A stretch of DNA of 43,559 bases, taken from positions 1 to 43,559 of the forward strand of contig JAETNQ010000033.1 of the NCBI GenBank assembly GCA_021772075.1, in the 5' to 3' direction. This document shows, in pieces, positions 33,030 to 42,600 of this stretch. Under the pieces are notes generated by a model that saw nothing but the letters and a program-made list of their open reading frames with translations, did not search any database and had not been told where the DNA came from. The position numbers and the translations under genes are program-made. This DNA comes from Lachnospiraceae bacterium. GTDB lineage: Bacteria > Bacillota > Clostridia > Lachnospirales > Lachnospiraceae. Within the stretch, counting starts at the first letter, position 1. Every line of letters starts with the position of its first letter.

Positions 33030-34580
33030 TTACTGCAAAACATTTTTGCTGGCAGGTTTCAATCCTGCACTTTCTTTCCAGTAGATTTCCATATGCTGTT
33101 CATCATAGACTTCAATCTTGTCAAGATACTTCTCTACCATCTCTTCTGACAGCTCCGCAAACCGGCCCCCTGAATACTCCGCTTCCCTGCCACACTTTAT
33201 AGCGGAATGCTCGGCTTCCACTTCCTGGAGCCTGTCATTTATGCCGGCTAATTCTTCCTCCATTGATTTTAACATCAATCCGTCAGATTGAAACCTCCCT
33301 GTTTTCCCACTGGCATACTCCTGATAGGCTTCAAAATGATTCTGTTTCATCCTTTCTATTCCGGAGTGCAGAATCCTTCTTTTCTCTTTCAGCTCCCTGA
33401 TCTTCCCGTCCAGCCTGGCCATTTCCTCCATACGGAGTTTTTCCAGTTCCCCCTCTTCCTCCAGTTTCTCCTGCATCATCAAAAGAACATACTGTTCCAC
33501 AAACATAGCGTTTAGCTTCCGGACACAGTTTTCCATGTTATTTGAATAGCTGTAGTGGCAATTAAAATATGGGTTCATCCCCCTGCGGTAACGTAGATTT
33601 TTCTTGCAGCAGCCGCACACCAGCTTTCCCACAAGCGGATGTGTCTGGTTATGCTTTGGGGTTCTTTTGTTCCCCCTGCTCTCCTGCACCTGATCAAACG
33701 CTGCCTTTTCAATGATCGGTTCATGGTGCCCATAGGAGACCAGCCAGTCTTCTTGGGAATTCAAATGATTTTTTCCGCCCACAAAATCCTTTGTATACTT
33801 TTTCTGCACAATATTCCCGATATAAATTTCATTCCGGAGTATCTGGCATATGGTGCTGCCGCTCCACAAAAATCTGCCCCCTTTTGGTATCCGGTTCGTT
33901 CTTCCCTTATCAATCTTAAATTCAATCGGTGTCTTTACCCTTTCCTTGTTAAAAAGCCTTGCGATCTGCACCGACGTCCACCCATCCAGCGTAAGGGAAA
34001 ATATCCGCCTGACTACCGCCGCTTCATCTTCGGCAACCAGCAGCGCATGCCTGTCCCCCGGGGCCTTTTCATAACCGAATGGGCTGTTTGCGCTTACATA
34101 CTGCCCCTTTTCCTTCCTTATGGAAAGGGAAGAGCGCACCTTGCCCGACAGGTCCCTGCTGTACAAGTCATAAAGCAGGTTCTTAAAATTCATGTCAATA
34201 TCAGCAGCGCCACCCTGCGCTTTGGCGCTGTCATATCCGTCATTGACAGATATAAAACGAACGCCAAGAAATGGGAAAATCTGCTCAAGGTAGGAGCCCA
34301 GCTCAATATAATCCCTGGCAAACCTTGAAAAATCTTTTACGATGATACAGTCAATCTCACCGTTTCTTATCCTTTCAAGCATTTCCTGCATGCCCGGGCG
34401 GTCAAAATTGGTGCCTGTATAACCGTCATCACAGAACTCAATGATCTCATAGTCCGCAAACTTTTCTTCTATGTATCTTCTTAAGAGGATACGCTGCATG
34501 GCGATACTGTTACTTTCTTCTTTCCATTTGTCATCCTCTTTGGACAGGCGGAGGTATATTGCGACCAGGTATCTTTTCAT
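33030..34580 (-). CDS. Large serine recombinase C2 (third of E2 triplet)
   Basis: A 516-residue recombinase, the same length as C1. Seen: catalytic Ser13 in AIYLRLSKED, CDDGYTGTNFDRPGMQEML, IVKDFSRFARDYIELGSYLEQ, recombinase domain with NSPFGYEKAPG and NEIYIGNIVQKK, zinc ribbon CGCCKKNLRYRRG with FNCHYSYSNNMENC, and a C-terminal coiled coil with MARLDGKIRELKEKRRIL. Overlaps the B2 stop by four bases (ATGA). Its stop is 122 bases from the E2 edge, whereas in E1 this gap is over 1.1 kb and holds the Rpn gene. Confidence 0.93.
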   Translation of the reverse strand: MKRYLVAIYLRLSKEDDKWKEESNSIAMQRILLRRYIEEKFADYEIIEFCDDGYTGTNFDRPGMQEMLERIRNGEIDCIIVKDFSRFARDYIELGSYLEQIFPFLGVRFISVNDGYDSAKAQGGAADIDMNFKNLLYDLYSRDLSGKVRSSLSIRKEKGQYVSANSPFGYEKAPGDRHALLVAEDEAAVVRRIFSLTLDGWTSVQIARLFNKERVKTPIEFKIDKGRTNRIPKGGRFLWSGSTICQILRNEIYIGNIVQKKYTKDFVGGKNHLNSQEDWLVSYGHHEPIIEKAAFDQVQESRGNKRTPKHNQTHPLVGKLVCGCCKKNLRYRRGMNPYFNCHYSYSNNMENCVRKLNAMFVEQYVLLMMQEKLEEEGELEKLRMEEMARLDGKIRELKEKRRILHSGIERMKQNHFEAYQEYASGKTGRFQSDGLMLKSMEEELAGINDRLQEVEAEHSAIKCGREAEYSGGRFAELSEEMVEKYLDKIEVYDEQHMEIYWKESAGLKPASKNVLQ

Positions 34581-36259
34581 AAATTAAATTCCTCCTTTCC
34601 TGCCAGCAGCTCACTCTTCTTAAAAGCAAAGGTTACTTTTACCCTGTGTTCCGGATAGACCTCTATCTTTTCAATCAGCGTCCTGACAATCTCTTTTGTT
34701 AATTCACCCTTTCCGCTGCCCTTCATCAATGTACGCAGAAAATGGTTTTTCCTGGCCGTTTCGGAATCTATCTTCCGGAGTTTCTCTGAAACAACCCTGC
34801 TTTCTTCACGAACGGAAGCGGCGTTTTTATCATTCTCTTCCTTTTCCCTTTTAAAGCATGCTTCATCCATCTCTCTCATCCGAAATCTCAAATACTGTTC
34901 ACTTCCAAGTTTCGTAATATCCTCCAGCTTCCTGCCAAGCATGACAAGCTGTGCTTTCCAGCCTTCTTTCAGGGCTTCCATTTCCCTGTTATTCATCTCC
35001 ACAAGGTCTTTCGGACGTACCCCGGACAGTATAAATTCCTGCCGTATGGTTTCTTTTACGATATCCATAAGGGAATATAAAGTAATGCTCTTCCCCTCAC
35101 ATTTAAAGCTGTCTATCCTGTCAGTTCTGGGGCATTTATAGCTGTATGTCCTGATCCTGTCCTTTGAATGGAATTCCCTGACTGCTGAAACCCTCTTCAT
35201 CTTAGAACCGCAGTCACCACAGTAAAGGACGCCAGCAAAAATATCTTCATCTACGGGCACTGTTTTTGAAAACCCATTTCTATTACAATACACGGACGAT
35301 TTTTCAAATTTTCCCGCCGCCTCAAAAAACAGATCTTCGCTGATTATGGCTTCATGGGTACGTTCCTTTACCGACCAGTCCCCGGAATCAATATCATGCC
35401 TCTCCCGCATCATATAGTCCTTCCCACAGGTACGCCCCTGAACAAGGCATCCCATATATACCGGGTTTGTAAGGATCATTTTGACTGTTTCCCTGGACCA
35501 CTGCTCCAATTCCCCTTCTCCCTGCCAGTAAACCAGCCCTGTTTTATGGTACTGCACCGGCCTGGCAACCTTATTTTCATACAGCCATAGGACAATCTCC
35601 TTCCTATTTTTTCCCGAAAGAAATAATTCAAATATCTTCCTAACAATGCCCGCTGCAGCTTCTTCAATAAAAAGACACTTCTTATCTCCAATCCATTCTG
35701 CCCTGTAACCATAAGGCGGTATGCCGCCTGTATAACTCCCCTGCTCCCACTTTGCCTTCCTACTGGCTTTTACCTTCACTGCAATGTCCCTTGCATACAT
35801 CTCATTGACCAGATTCTTCAGAGCCGTTCCCATATCCGCACCCTCATTCTGTCCGGATATATCCATGCTGTCAAAACTGTCAGTGACAGCGACAAAGCGC
35901 ACCCCCATAAATGGAAATATCTTCTCAATATAATTCCCGGTTTCGATATGGTTCCTGCCGAATCTTGACAAATCTTTTACCACAATACAGTTAATCTTCC
36001 GCAGCCTTACGTCACGCATCATGCGCTCAAAACCTTCCCGCTCAAAGTTCGTCCCGGTCTTTCCAATGTCCGTATAAATATCATACAGCTCCATGTCAGC
36101 CTGCCGCCCGACAAAATCCTTTGCGATCTCCACCTGTGTCTCAATGGATTCATTTTTCCTTTCACCGCTGTCCACGGAAAGCCTTGCATAGATACCAGTG
36201 GAATAGATTTTTTCAGGCTGTTCGCCGGTCTCCTGCTTCTTCCTGGATTTCCTTGCCAT
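34577..36259 (-). CDS. Large serine recombinase B2 (second of E2 triplet)
   Basis: A 560-residue recombinase. Seen: catalytic Ser28 in GIYARLSVDS, DIGKTGTNFEREGFERMM, VVKDLSRFGRNHIETGNYIEK, recombinase domain with GGIPPYGYRAEW and NPVYMGCLVQGR, zinc ribbon CGDCGSKMKRVS with YKCPRTDRIDSFKC, and a C-terminal coiled coil. The ATG follows the A2 TAA directly, with no spacing. Pairs with B1. Confidence 0.93.
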   Translation of the reverse strand: MARKSRKKQETGEQPEKIYSTGIYARLSVDSGERKNESIETQVEIAKDFVGRQADMELYDIYTDIGKTGTNFEREGFERMMRDVRLRKINCIVVKDLSRFGRNHIETGNYIEKIFPFMGVRFVAVTDSFDSMDISGQNEGADMGTALKNLVNEMYARDIAVKVKASRKAKWEQGSYTGGIPPYGYRAEWIGDKKCLFIEEAAAGIVRKIFELFLSGKNRKEIVLWLYENKVARPVQYHKTGLVYWQGEGELEQWSRETVKMILTNPVYMGCLVQGRTCGKDYMMRERHDIDSGDWSVKERTHEAIISEDLFFEAAGKFEKSSVYCNRNGFSKTVPVDEDIFAGVLYCGDCGSKMKRVSAVREFHSKDRIRTYSYKCPRTDRIDSFKCEGKSITLYSLMDIVKETIRQEFILSGVRPKDLVEMNNREMEALKEGWKAQLVMLGRKLEDITKLGSEQYLRFRMREMDEACFKREKEENDKNAASVREESRVVSEKLRKIDSETARKNHFLRTLMKGSGKGELTKEIVRTLIEKIEVYPEHRVKVTFAFKKSELLAGKEEFNL

Positions 36260-37912
36260 TTATACCGCCGCCCCCTCTCTGCCTTCCGCCTTCGATGCCA
36301 CATAGTCCTGCAAAATAAGCATCTTATGAAATTCCTCTTTCCCGCGGAATTCCACATAGACCTTTTTATTTTCGAACACTTCAATCCGGCTGATAAAACA
36401 AAGCAGCGTGTCACGGTCAAGCTCCGTCAGCTTCATGGCTTCTTTAAACCGCTCCAGCTTTACGCCGGACGCCACGCCATTGCGGAATAACTTTTTGATC
36501 ATCTCTTCCTGCTTTTTCAGGGCTTCCTTTGCCTCCTCATATTTCTTTTCATAAATAGCACGGAAATTTTTAAAGTCAGTCTCTGTGATCAAACCGGTCT
36601 TTAAATCCTCATGCAGCCCTGCCCGCAGGTCCAGATATTTTTCCTGTTCTTTGCGGAGCCTTTCTATTTCCTTGTCAAACCGGGCAACCTCTTCAAAATC
36701 CACTTCCATTTTCCGGATATGCTCCAGCTGGCTGCACATATCAAGGAATACGGCTATATGTGTCTGCAATGTCTGGAATACGATCTCCTTCAGCTCTTCC
36801 TCCGGGATGCTGTGTCTGGTGCATCCCTGCCCCCTGTTCCTTGTGGGACAGATAAAATACACTTTTGATACGCCTTTATAGCGGTTTACCCTCCGGTACA
36901 TGGACTCTTTGCAGTCCCCGCAGAACAAAAGCCCCGAAAAGAGGTGGGAACAGGTTCCGTCTGCCTTTGCCCTGGTGTCAACCTTCAAAAGTTCCTGCAC
37001 GATCTCAAAATCCTCACGGGCAATAATAGCCTCATGGGTCCCTTCCACCCGTACCCACTCTTCCTTTGGCTTTTCCACCGTCTTCTTTACCTTGTGGTTG
37101 ACCTTCCCGCTTTTCCCCTGCACCATTACCCCGGTATACACTTCGTTCGTCAGTATCCGGTTCACTGCCACCGCCGACCATTTCGCAGTGATATTCGTCC
37201 GGAAACTGGTGGAATAATGCTCCCCAAGGGATTTTTTATACTCCAGTGGAGAAAGCACTCCAAGCCCGTCAAGCCTTAATGCGATTGCCTGTGCGCTCAT
37301 CCCATCCAGCTTCCACGCAAAGATATTCCTGACGATCTGCGCCGCATATTCATCCGGACACAGCTTATTCTTATCCTCCTCTGATTTCCGGTAGCCGTAC
37401 ACCGCAAAAGCCCCGATAAATTTTCCCTGCTCCCTTTTGGTTCTCTGGCTGCTTTTCACTTTCTGTGAAATATCCCGGCAGTAGGAATCGTTGATAAAAT
37501 TTTTCACCGGGACAACAAGGGCTTTCGTACTGTTATCCGCAGTCTGGCTGTCAAAGTTGTCTGTCAGCGCGATAAAACGCACATGAAAAGCCGGGAAGGT
37601 CTTCTGGATCAACCGCCCGGCTTCAATATAATCTCGTCCTAATCTGGACAAATCCTTTACGATCACACAGTTTACATTTCCCGCTTCGATGTCCGCCATC
37701 ATCCGTTTAAACTCCGGCCTGTCAAAGTTGGCTCCGGAATACCCGTCATCCACATAGATGTCGAATAATTCCATATCCTCATGCTCCCTGACATAAGAAC
37801 GGATCATCTCCCTCTGCGAGCTTATGCTGTTGCTCTCCGCTTTCGTGCTGCTGTCAATATCGTCCCTTGACAGGCGGAGATAGACTGCAACATAATAAAT
37901 AGCTTCTCTCAT
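36260..37912 (-). CDS. Large serine recombinase A2 (first of E2 triplet)
   Basis: A 550-residue recombinase closely matching A1. Seen: catalytic Ser15 in AVYLRLSRDD, VDDGYSGANFDRPEFKRMM, IVKDLSRLGRDYIEAGRLIQK, recombinase domain with GAFAVYGYRKSE and NEVYTGVMVQGKSG, zinc ribbon CGDCKESMYRRV with ICPTRNRGQGCTRHS. AGGAG lies nine bases before the ATG. The 143-base gap to DUF6870 copy 2 contains CTAACTT/AAGTTAG (37925-37931, 37943-37949), a small hairpin in the leader. Confidence 0.93.
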   Translation of the reverse strand: MREAIYYVAVYLRLSRDDIDSSTKAESNSISSQREMIRSYVREHEDMELFDIYVDDGYSGANFDRPEFKRMMADIEAGNVNCVIVKDLSRLGRDYIEAGRLIQKTFPAFHVRFIALTDNFDSQTADNSTKALVVPVKNFINDSYCRDISQKVKSSQRTKREQGKFIGAFAVYGYRKSEEDKNKLCPDEYAAQIVRNIFAWKLDGMSAQAIALRLDGLGVLSPLEYKKSLGEHYSTSFRTNITAKWSAVAVNRILTNEVYTGVMVQGKSGKVNHKVKKTVEKPKEEWVRVEGTHEAIIAREDFEIVQELLKVDTRAKADGTCSHLFSGLLFCGDCKESMYRRVNRYKGVSKVYFICPTRNRGQGCTRHSIPEEELKEIVFQTLQTHIAVFLDMCSQLEHIRKMEVDFEEVARFDKEIERLRKEQEKYLDLRAGLHEDLKTGLITETDFKNFRAIYEKKYEEAKEALKKQEEMIKKLFRNGVASGVKLERFKEAMKLTELDRDTLLCFISRIEVFENKKVYVEFRGKEEFHKMLILQDYVASKAEGREGAAV

Positions 37913-38055
37913 TCCACGTATCTCCTAACTTTATTATTTTCCAAGTTAGCAAAACCTGTCCTACGAGGTCTGTATCTTTTCATAAAGTCAGGATTCCGTT
38001 GATTTTTGTCCTTTCTATAGATTACCACAGTTCCTGACGCCTGTAAAGGCTTTTG

Positions 38056-38325
38056 CTAATATTTGATTTCAGCAACTTTTCTGGTATACTGCTTCATCCG
38101 TTCGTTTAGTGTCCCTGCCTGGTCCGAATAGCCAATCTTTACCACATACTCCCCCACCCTCACAAGAAAAGGGTTTCCCACTTTCTGCACATATTCCTCT
38201 ACCCTGGCAGGAACAGGTTTCTTCATGTCAATCTCAATCTCGCTGATATCCACCAGTTCCTCCGCCACAGCGTCCCTTATATCCGCCTGCTCCATCTCCT
38301 GTAACTCTTCCTTTGACAGATGCAT
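38056..38325 (-). CDS. DUF6870 family small protein (copy 2)
   Basis: An 89-residue paralog of the protein at 25659-25952. Seen: LSKEELQEMEQADIRDAVAEELVDISEIEIDMKKPVP at residues 3-39 and VRVGEYVVKIGYSDQAGTLNERMKQYTRKVAE, matching VNRIGDYVVKVCY...IDEKMEEYIRRLAE in copy 1. GGAGGG precedes the ATG and TATAAT (38346-38351, minus strand) could be its -10. Recurrence in front of both triplets is the best evidence that it is a working part of the integration module; role unknown. Confidence 0.75.
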   Translation of the reverse strand: MHLSKEELQEMEQADIRDAVAEELVDISEIEIDMKKPVPARVEEYVQKVGNPFLVRVGEYVVKIGYSDQAGTLNERMKQYTRKVAEIKY

Positions 38326-39049
38326 ATGAAGCCCTCCAATACTACATTATATTTGACACAAAGTATGTCCTATTCCCCAATGTATCTTATCCTGCCTGAT
38401 ATGCACTCTTTATCCGGTATTTCCTGCCATAGTATCTGCAAACACTGTTACAGCAAAGATTATGTATATAGCCATTCCTTCTCAAAAATCTGTAATTTTC
38501 TCTTTCTTTCTCCTCGAAGTAATTTCCCACACGCCATGCCGGATGTCATGCTGCACATACGCACAGCATATCGCCTGGCACGGTTTTTCATTTCCCCTCC
38601 CCCGGCGTGGGCCGGAATATGCAGGACCGCCCGGCAAAGCTGCCTGATACCTTACAGCTCCCTTTCCTGCTGCAACATACCCCGGACGCCGCTCCGGCTG
38701 CCGTGTTCTCCGGCAGAGGTATCATTATCACCCGGATTTTCAAGGCAGAATGCCGCCGCTGCCCCATGCCGGGAATGACGCTCATATTTTTCCTTCTTCT
38801 GTTACGATTCCTTGTTTTACCTGTACAAAAGCACTGCCACCTGCTTTCCACAGACAAATATTTCTCCGCGAAGCTCTCCCCTCATCACCTGAATAAGTGT
38901 TCCGGATGTTTTGTGTCCTTACATACTGATATTCCATTCCGGCAGATATAAAAACTGCCGGGATATTTATTGTCAAGGTTCCACGCCTGCCAATGGCATT
39001 TATCTTCATTGCGGTATCCTTTTCTGCTTATAGCCGCCGTACAGTTATT
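38326..39049. other. 724-base stretch without a recognisable gene
   Basis: Short open frames exist on both strands (for example 38588-38857 minus and 38607-38951 plus) but their products are low-complexity in character, resemble nothing I know and lack good ribosome binding sites. The left 50 bases hold the probable DUF6870 promoter. No remnant of the peptidase 5' end was found here. Confidence 0.6.
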
Positions 39050-39385
39050 TCAGCCCAGCTCCCTCAGGTCATGCGCCATGTATTCCAATACTTTTACCAG
39101 GTACAATGCCTGCGCCTCCGTGCTTTCCAAAAAAACCTTCTGCGCCCTTGCGGTACATTCCCCTTTTACCGTCCCGCCGGCGTTGTTTATGACAATATCC
39201 ACCTCCAGCACTGCTATCATCCTCTGGTACGTCTTTATCCCCGGCTGCCTGATCCCTGCCTCAATCTTTTTCAGGTGTGATTCACTGATTCCCACTGCAG
39301 CCGATAATTCCCCCAGGCTCATGCCCTTTGTCTGCCGCAGCTTTTTGAATGTGATCCCCATATTTGTACCTTCCATACTTATCAT
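39050..39385 (-). CDS. XRE family helix-turn-helix regulator
   Basis: A 111-residue protein. Seen: ITFKKLRQTKGMSLGELSAAVGISESHLKKIEAG, a Cro/C1-type HTH at about residues 10-45, and a small C-terminal region ending in YLVKVLEYMAHDLRELG. The frame is open to 39637, but CAGGAGG lies six bases before the ATG at 39385 and the HTH begins right after it. The upstream 84 codons read as a lysine-rich helical stretch (from Met at 39607) and would overlap a hairpin/T-run that may end the surface-protein transcript; a longer protein remains possible. Probably controls genes of E2; target unknown. Confidence 0.75.
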   Translation of the reverse strand: MISMEGTNMGITFKKLRQTKGMSLGELSAAVGISESHLKKIEAGIRQPGIKTYQRMIAVLEVDIVINNAGGTVKGECTARAQKVFLESTEAQALYLVKVLEYMAHDLRELG

Positions 39386-39680
39386 CCTGTTCCTCCTGAC
39401 CGGTGTATTTATTATAGGTTCATCTCCCTTGTTTGAAAAGTGACTGGTTGTGTCCTTTTTTTCGTAAACGAGACATTTCAGTCCTTTCAACAGTTTCCGC
39501 CATTTTTCGCTTACAAAGTCTCTCCCTTCCCGACACATTTCTTTCATTTTCACCGCTTCTTTGCAGATTGTGTCGAACGTTTTTTTATAATTCTGTCGCC
39601 TGCCCATAAAAAAGCCCCTCTTTGACAGGCCCTTCATTTACCGGACCCGCCAAAAAGGAGCTGGAGCATATCCGTTATTC

Positions 39681-42600
39681 TTATTTTCCTTCTTTTTTCT
39701 TTTTCAAAATGGCAAATACCCCTGCGCCGATTCCGGCAAGGGCAATGATGCCCGCCATAACAAGACCTGTCAAATCCCGGCTCCGGCTCTGCCCCTCTTT
39801 AGAGCTTCCCACGGCCGTTTTGCTGTTCCCGTCTGTTCCCTCCTTTTGCTGTGCGCTGTCAGTGCCTTCCGGCTGCATACTTCCCACATCTTCGTTCCCT
39901 TCCCCAGTTCCTGTATCTATCGCAATCACATAGTCTGACGCATGGGTAAAGGCAAGGGATACGGTGCCGTCCTCTGCGACTTCGTCAGCGCAGATAAATT
40001 CAAGTTCCCCGGTGCTTTCGTTGTAATAATACAGGCTTGCCGTATATCCTGCGTTCTCTTTGCCAAGCCCTATGGAAAGCACAGCCGTAAATCCGAACTC
40101 CCCTTCATATGCAAGGCTTATCTGGATGCTGTAATTCTCCCCGGTGACGTTATTCACGATATCCACCGGCACGGTGTTTACGCCCGTCTTTACAGAAAAA
40201 TCTATATCCTCCGCCTTATCCGTTGTGATGCCCTTTCCGTCAACGCTCCAAATAATGCCGTTCCCCATATCGAAGGTGATGGTGATATCCTTTCCTTTAA
40301 TGCTGTCAAAAATATCTCCCGGAACCACCACGGAGCCGTTCATATCCACGTTGATGGTGCTGCCTTCCTGCGCCTGTTCTTCCTCGGCACGGATCACGTC
40401 CCATCCGATCTTGCCGTCCGCTCCCTTGATGAATGGCTGTTCTGTTCCCTGTGCGGCTGTTCCTGTGCCGCTGCCCGGAGCGGTTCCCGGCTTTACTGTA
40501 TTTCCGCTGCCCGGATTCACCGGCGTTGTCCCTGTCCCCGGTGCGGTTTCATTACCCGGATTGGTATTTGTATCCGTGGGCTGCGTCACGGACGGCTGCG
40601 GCGTGGTGTTTCCATTGCCGGGATTCGTGCTGCCGCCTCCGCCATTATTTCCGTTACCGCCTGAATTTCCACCGCTGTTATCTCCGTTCCCGCCGGAATG
40701 GTCTCCGCTGTCACCGCTGTTTCCGCCGCCGGAGCCTCCCCCGTCTTTCTTCGTGTAGGAAGCTGCTGCAACGGCGCTGTCATTCAGCCCGTCTTTTATG
40801 GCAACCGCTTTTACCGTTGCCGGAACTGTCACCGTAAACGCCCCCGTATATCGTGCGGAGCCGCGGCCGGGCGTGCTGCCGTCCGTGGTGTAATAAATCT
40901 CCGCATCGGTTGAACCGCAGGTAATGGTCACGCTGACGCTGCCAGAGTAACTTCCCCCTGCCGGGGAGATCACGGGCGTCTTTACCGTGAACTTCGGCAT
41001 TGTCTCCTTTGCGGATACCGCACTGCTGGCATTGTAATCATCGGTCTCCTTATACCGCTTATAGCCGGTCACTGTCTCCCCGACACTGATGCCGGTCTTT
41101 ACATTGACTTCCGACCATGTTACGCCGTCAAAGCTGTACTCGCAGCCTTCGGTAGGCGGTATGGTGACGGTATAGTCCGTCTCCCCGTTTGCCTCCACTT
41201 TAAGGCTGAATGCGGGCGGTGCTTCCCTGTCCTCTTTCGCAAGGTTCACCGTCACGGTCTGCGCCGGTGACTGGTTATGGGTGTCCGTCCCTTTCAGCCG
41301 GATGGCAAGAGTCACGGTATCCGATGTGGTAAATCCGCCCTGTTCATTACTCTCCGTCCATGTTTTTCCGCCGTCAAAGCTGTACTCCGCCCCGCTTACC
41401 GGGGTGATGGTGATCTTTACATCCGCCGGATTGGTGCGGTCCGCCTTGTAGGTGAGCGCGGGCGCTGCCGGGGTAAGTTTCGGGAAGTCCACCGTGATGT
41501 ACTTTGGCGTCCCTTCCTTATGGTTTTTGTCCTCCGGCATCATTGCATAAAAGGTCACGCTCGTTCCCGGTGTTATGCCCTCAAATACATTTCCCTCCTG
41601 CCATTTGCCGTCATTTCCCATACGGTAGACTGCACCCTCCGTGGGCGTCACCGTGTAGGTATAGGTCTGCCCGTTATCGGTATAGCTCCCGCTTACGTCA
41701 GACACTTCACGTCCGGGCGCTTTCCCTATGGTAAATGTCCTTGTCACCGAGCCGGTATAATTCCCTTTTCCGGTGATGGTGACGGATGCTGTCCCTGCGT
41801 CCTTATTATTGCTGTATGATACTGTGAAGTCATTTGCGGTAAGGGCTGCCCCGCTGTCAGAAATAGATATCCCTGACGTTGGCGTCCCGGTATCCACTGC
41901 CACAGGCGGCTTGATTTCGGAGCCAGTATAAGTATAATTCCCTGCCACCTCCGATACCGTTACACCTTCCGCATTCAGGTTCCTTTGGCTTACCGTCAAA
42001 GATGCCTGCACCGATACGCTGTCATAATTTGCGTTGCCCGGCGTAAAGATAACGGTTACTTCCGATGTCCCTGCGGATGGTTTTTCGTTTTTGTCTGCAT
42101 CGCTGACAGTCCATGTACCCGCAAGGACGGTGCTTCCGGCCTGCGCCGTGCCGCCTGTGATTGCCATTTCTCCCACGCTCTGCCCGTAGGTTCCGGCCAC
42201 TGCCGGAGTCTTTGTGATGACAGGCAGGGTTTTCTTCGTGGTAAAATCTGCTTTCTGTACAACTGCTATGTTCCCTGCCGGTGTCCCTTGCACCGAATCT
42301 GTAATATCCACCGCCCTGTCAACCGCCGTTACATAAACCGTGTATGCCGTATTAGGCGACAGGTTTTCAGCCTCCACAGACACGCGGGGGGTATCCGCTG
42401 ATACCGCACCGCTGCCCTTTGAGACTGTGCCCGCAATGACGTTTCCTGTTTTGCCCTCCGGCAATGCCCCTCCGCAGGTCTCAATGATGTCCTTTGGGTC
42501 AGGGTCGGTGCTGCCCTGCGGCAGGACCACATAGTAATAGTCTGCCGCCTCGCTTACCGTAAAGGTAACGCCTGCCGTCACATCTTTTTTTGTTTCCTCC

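Noticed and set aside
26173-38050. GCCTGTAAAGGCT shared (inverted) between the gaps near the two DUF6870 genes
   Set aside because: Same chance argument, opposite orientation, and on different sides of DUF6870 in the two elements.
39386-39637. 84-codon N-terminal extension of the XRE regulator
   Set aside because: The internal ATG at 39385 has a far better ribosome binding site and the HTH begins there; the extension shows no known domain.
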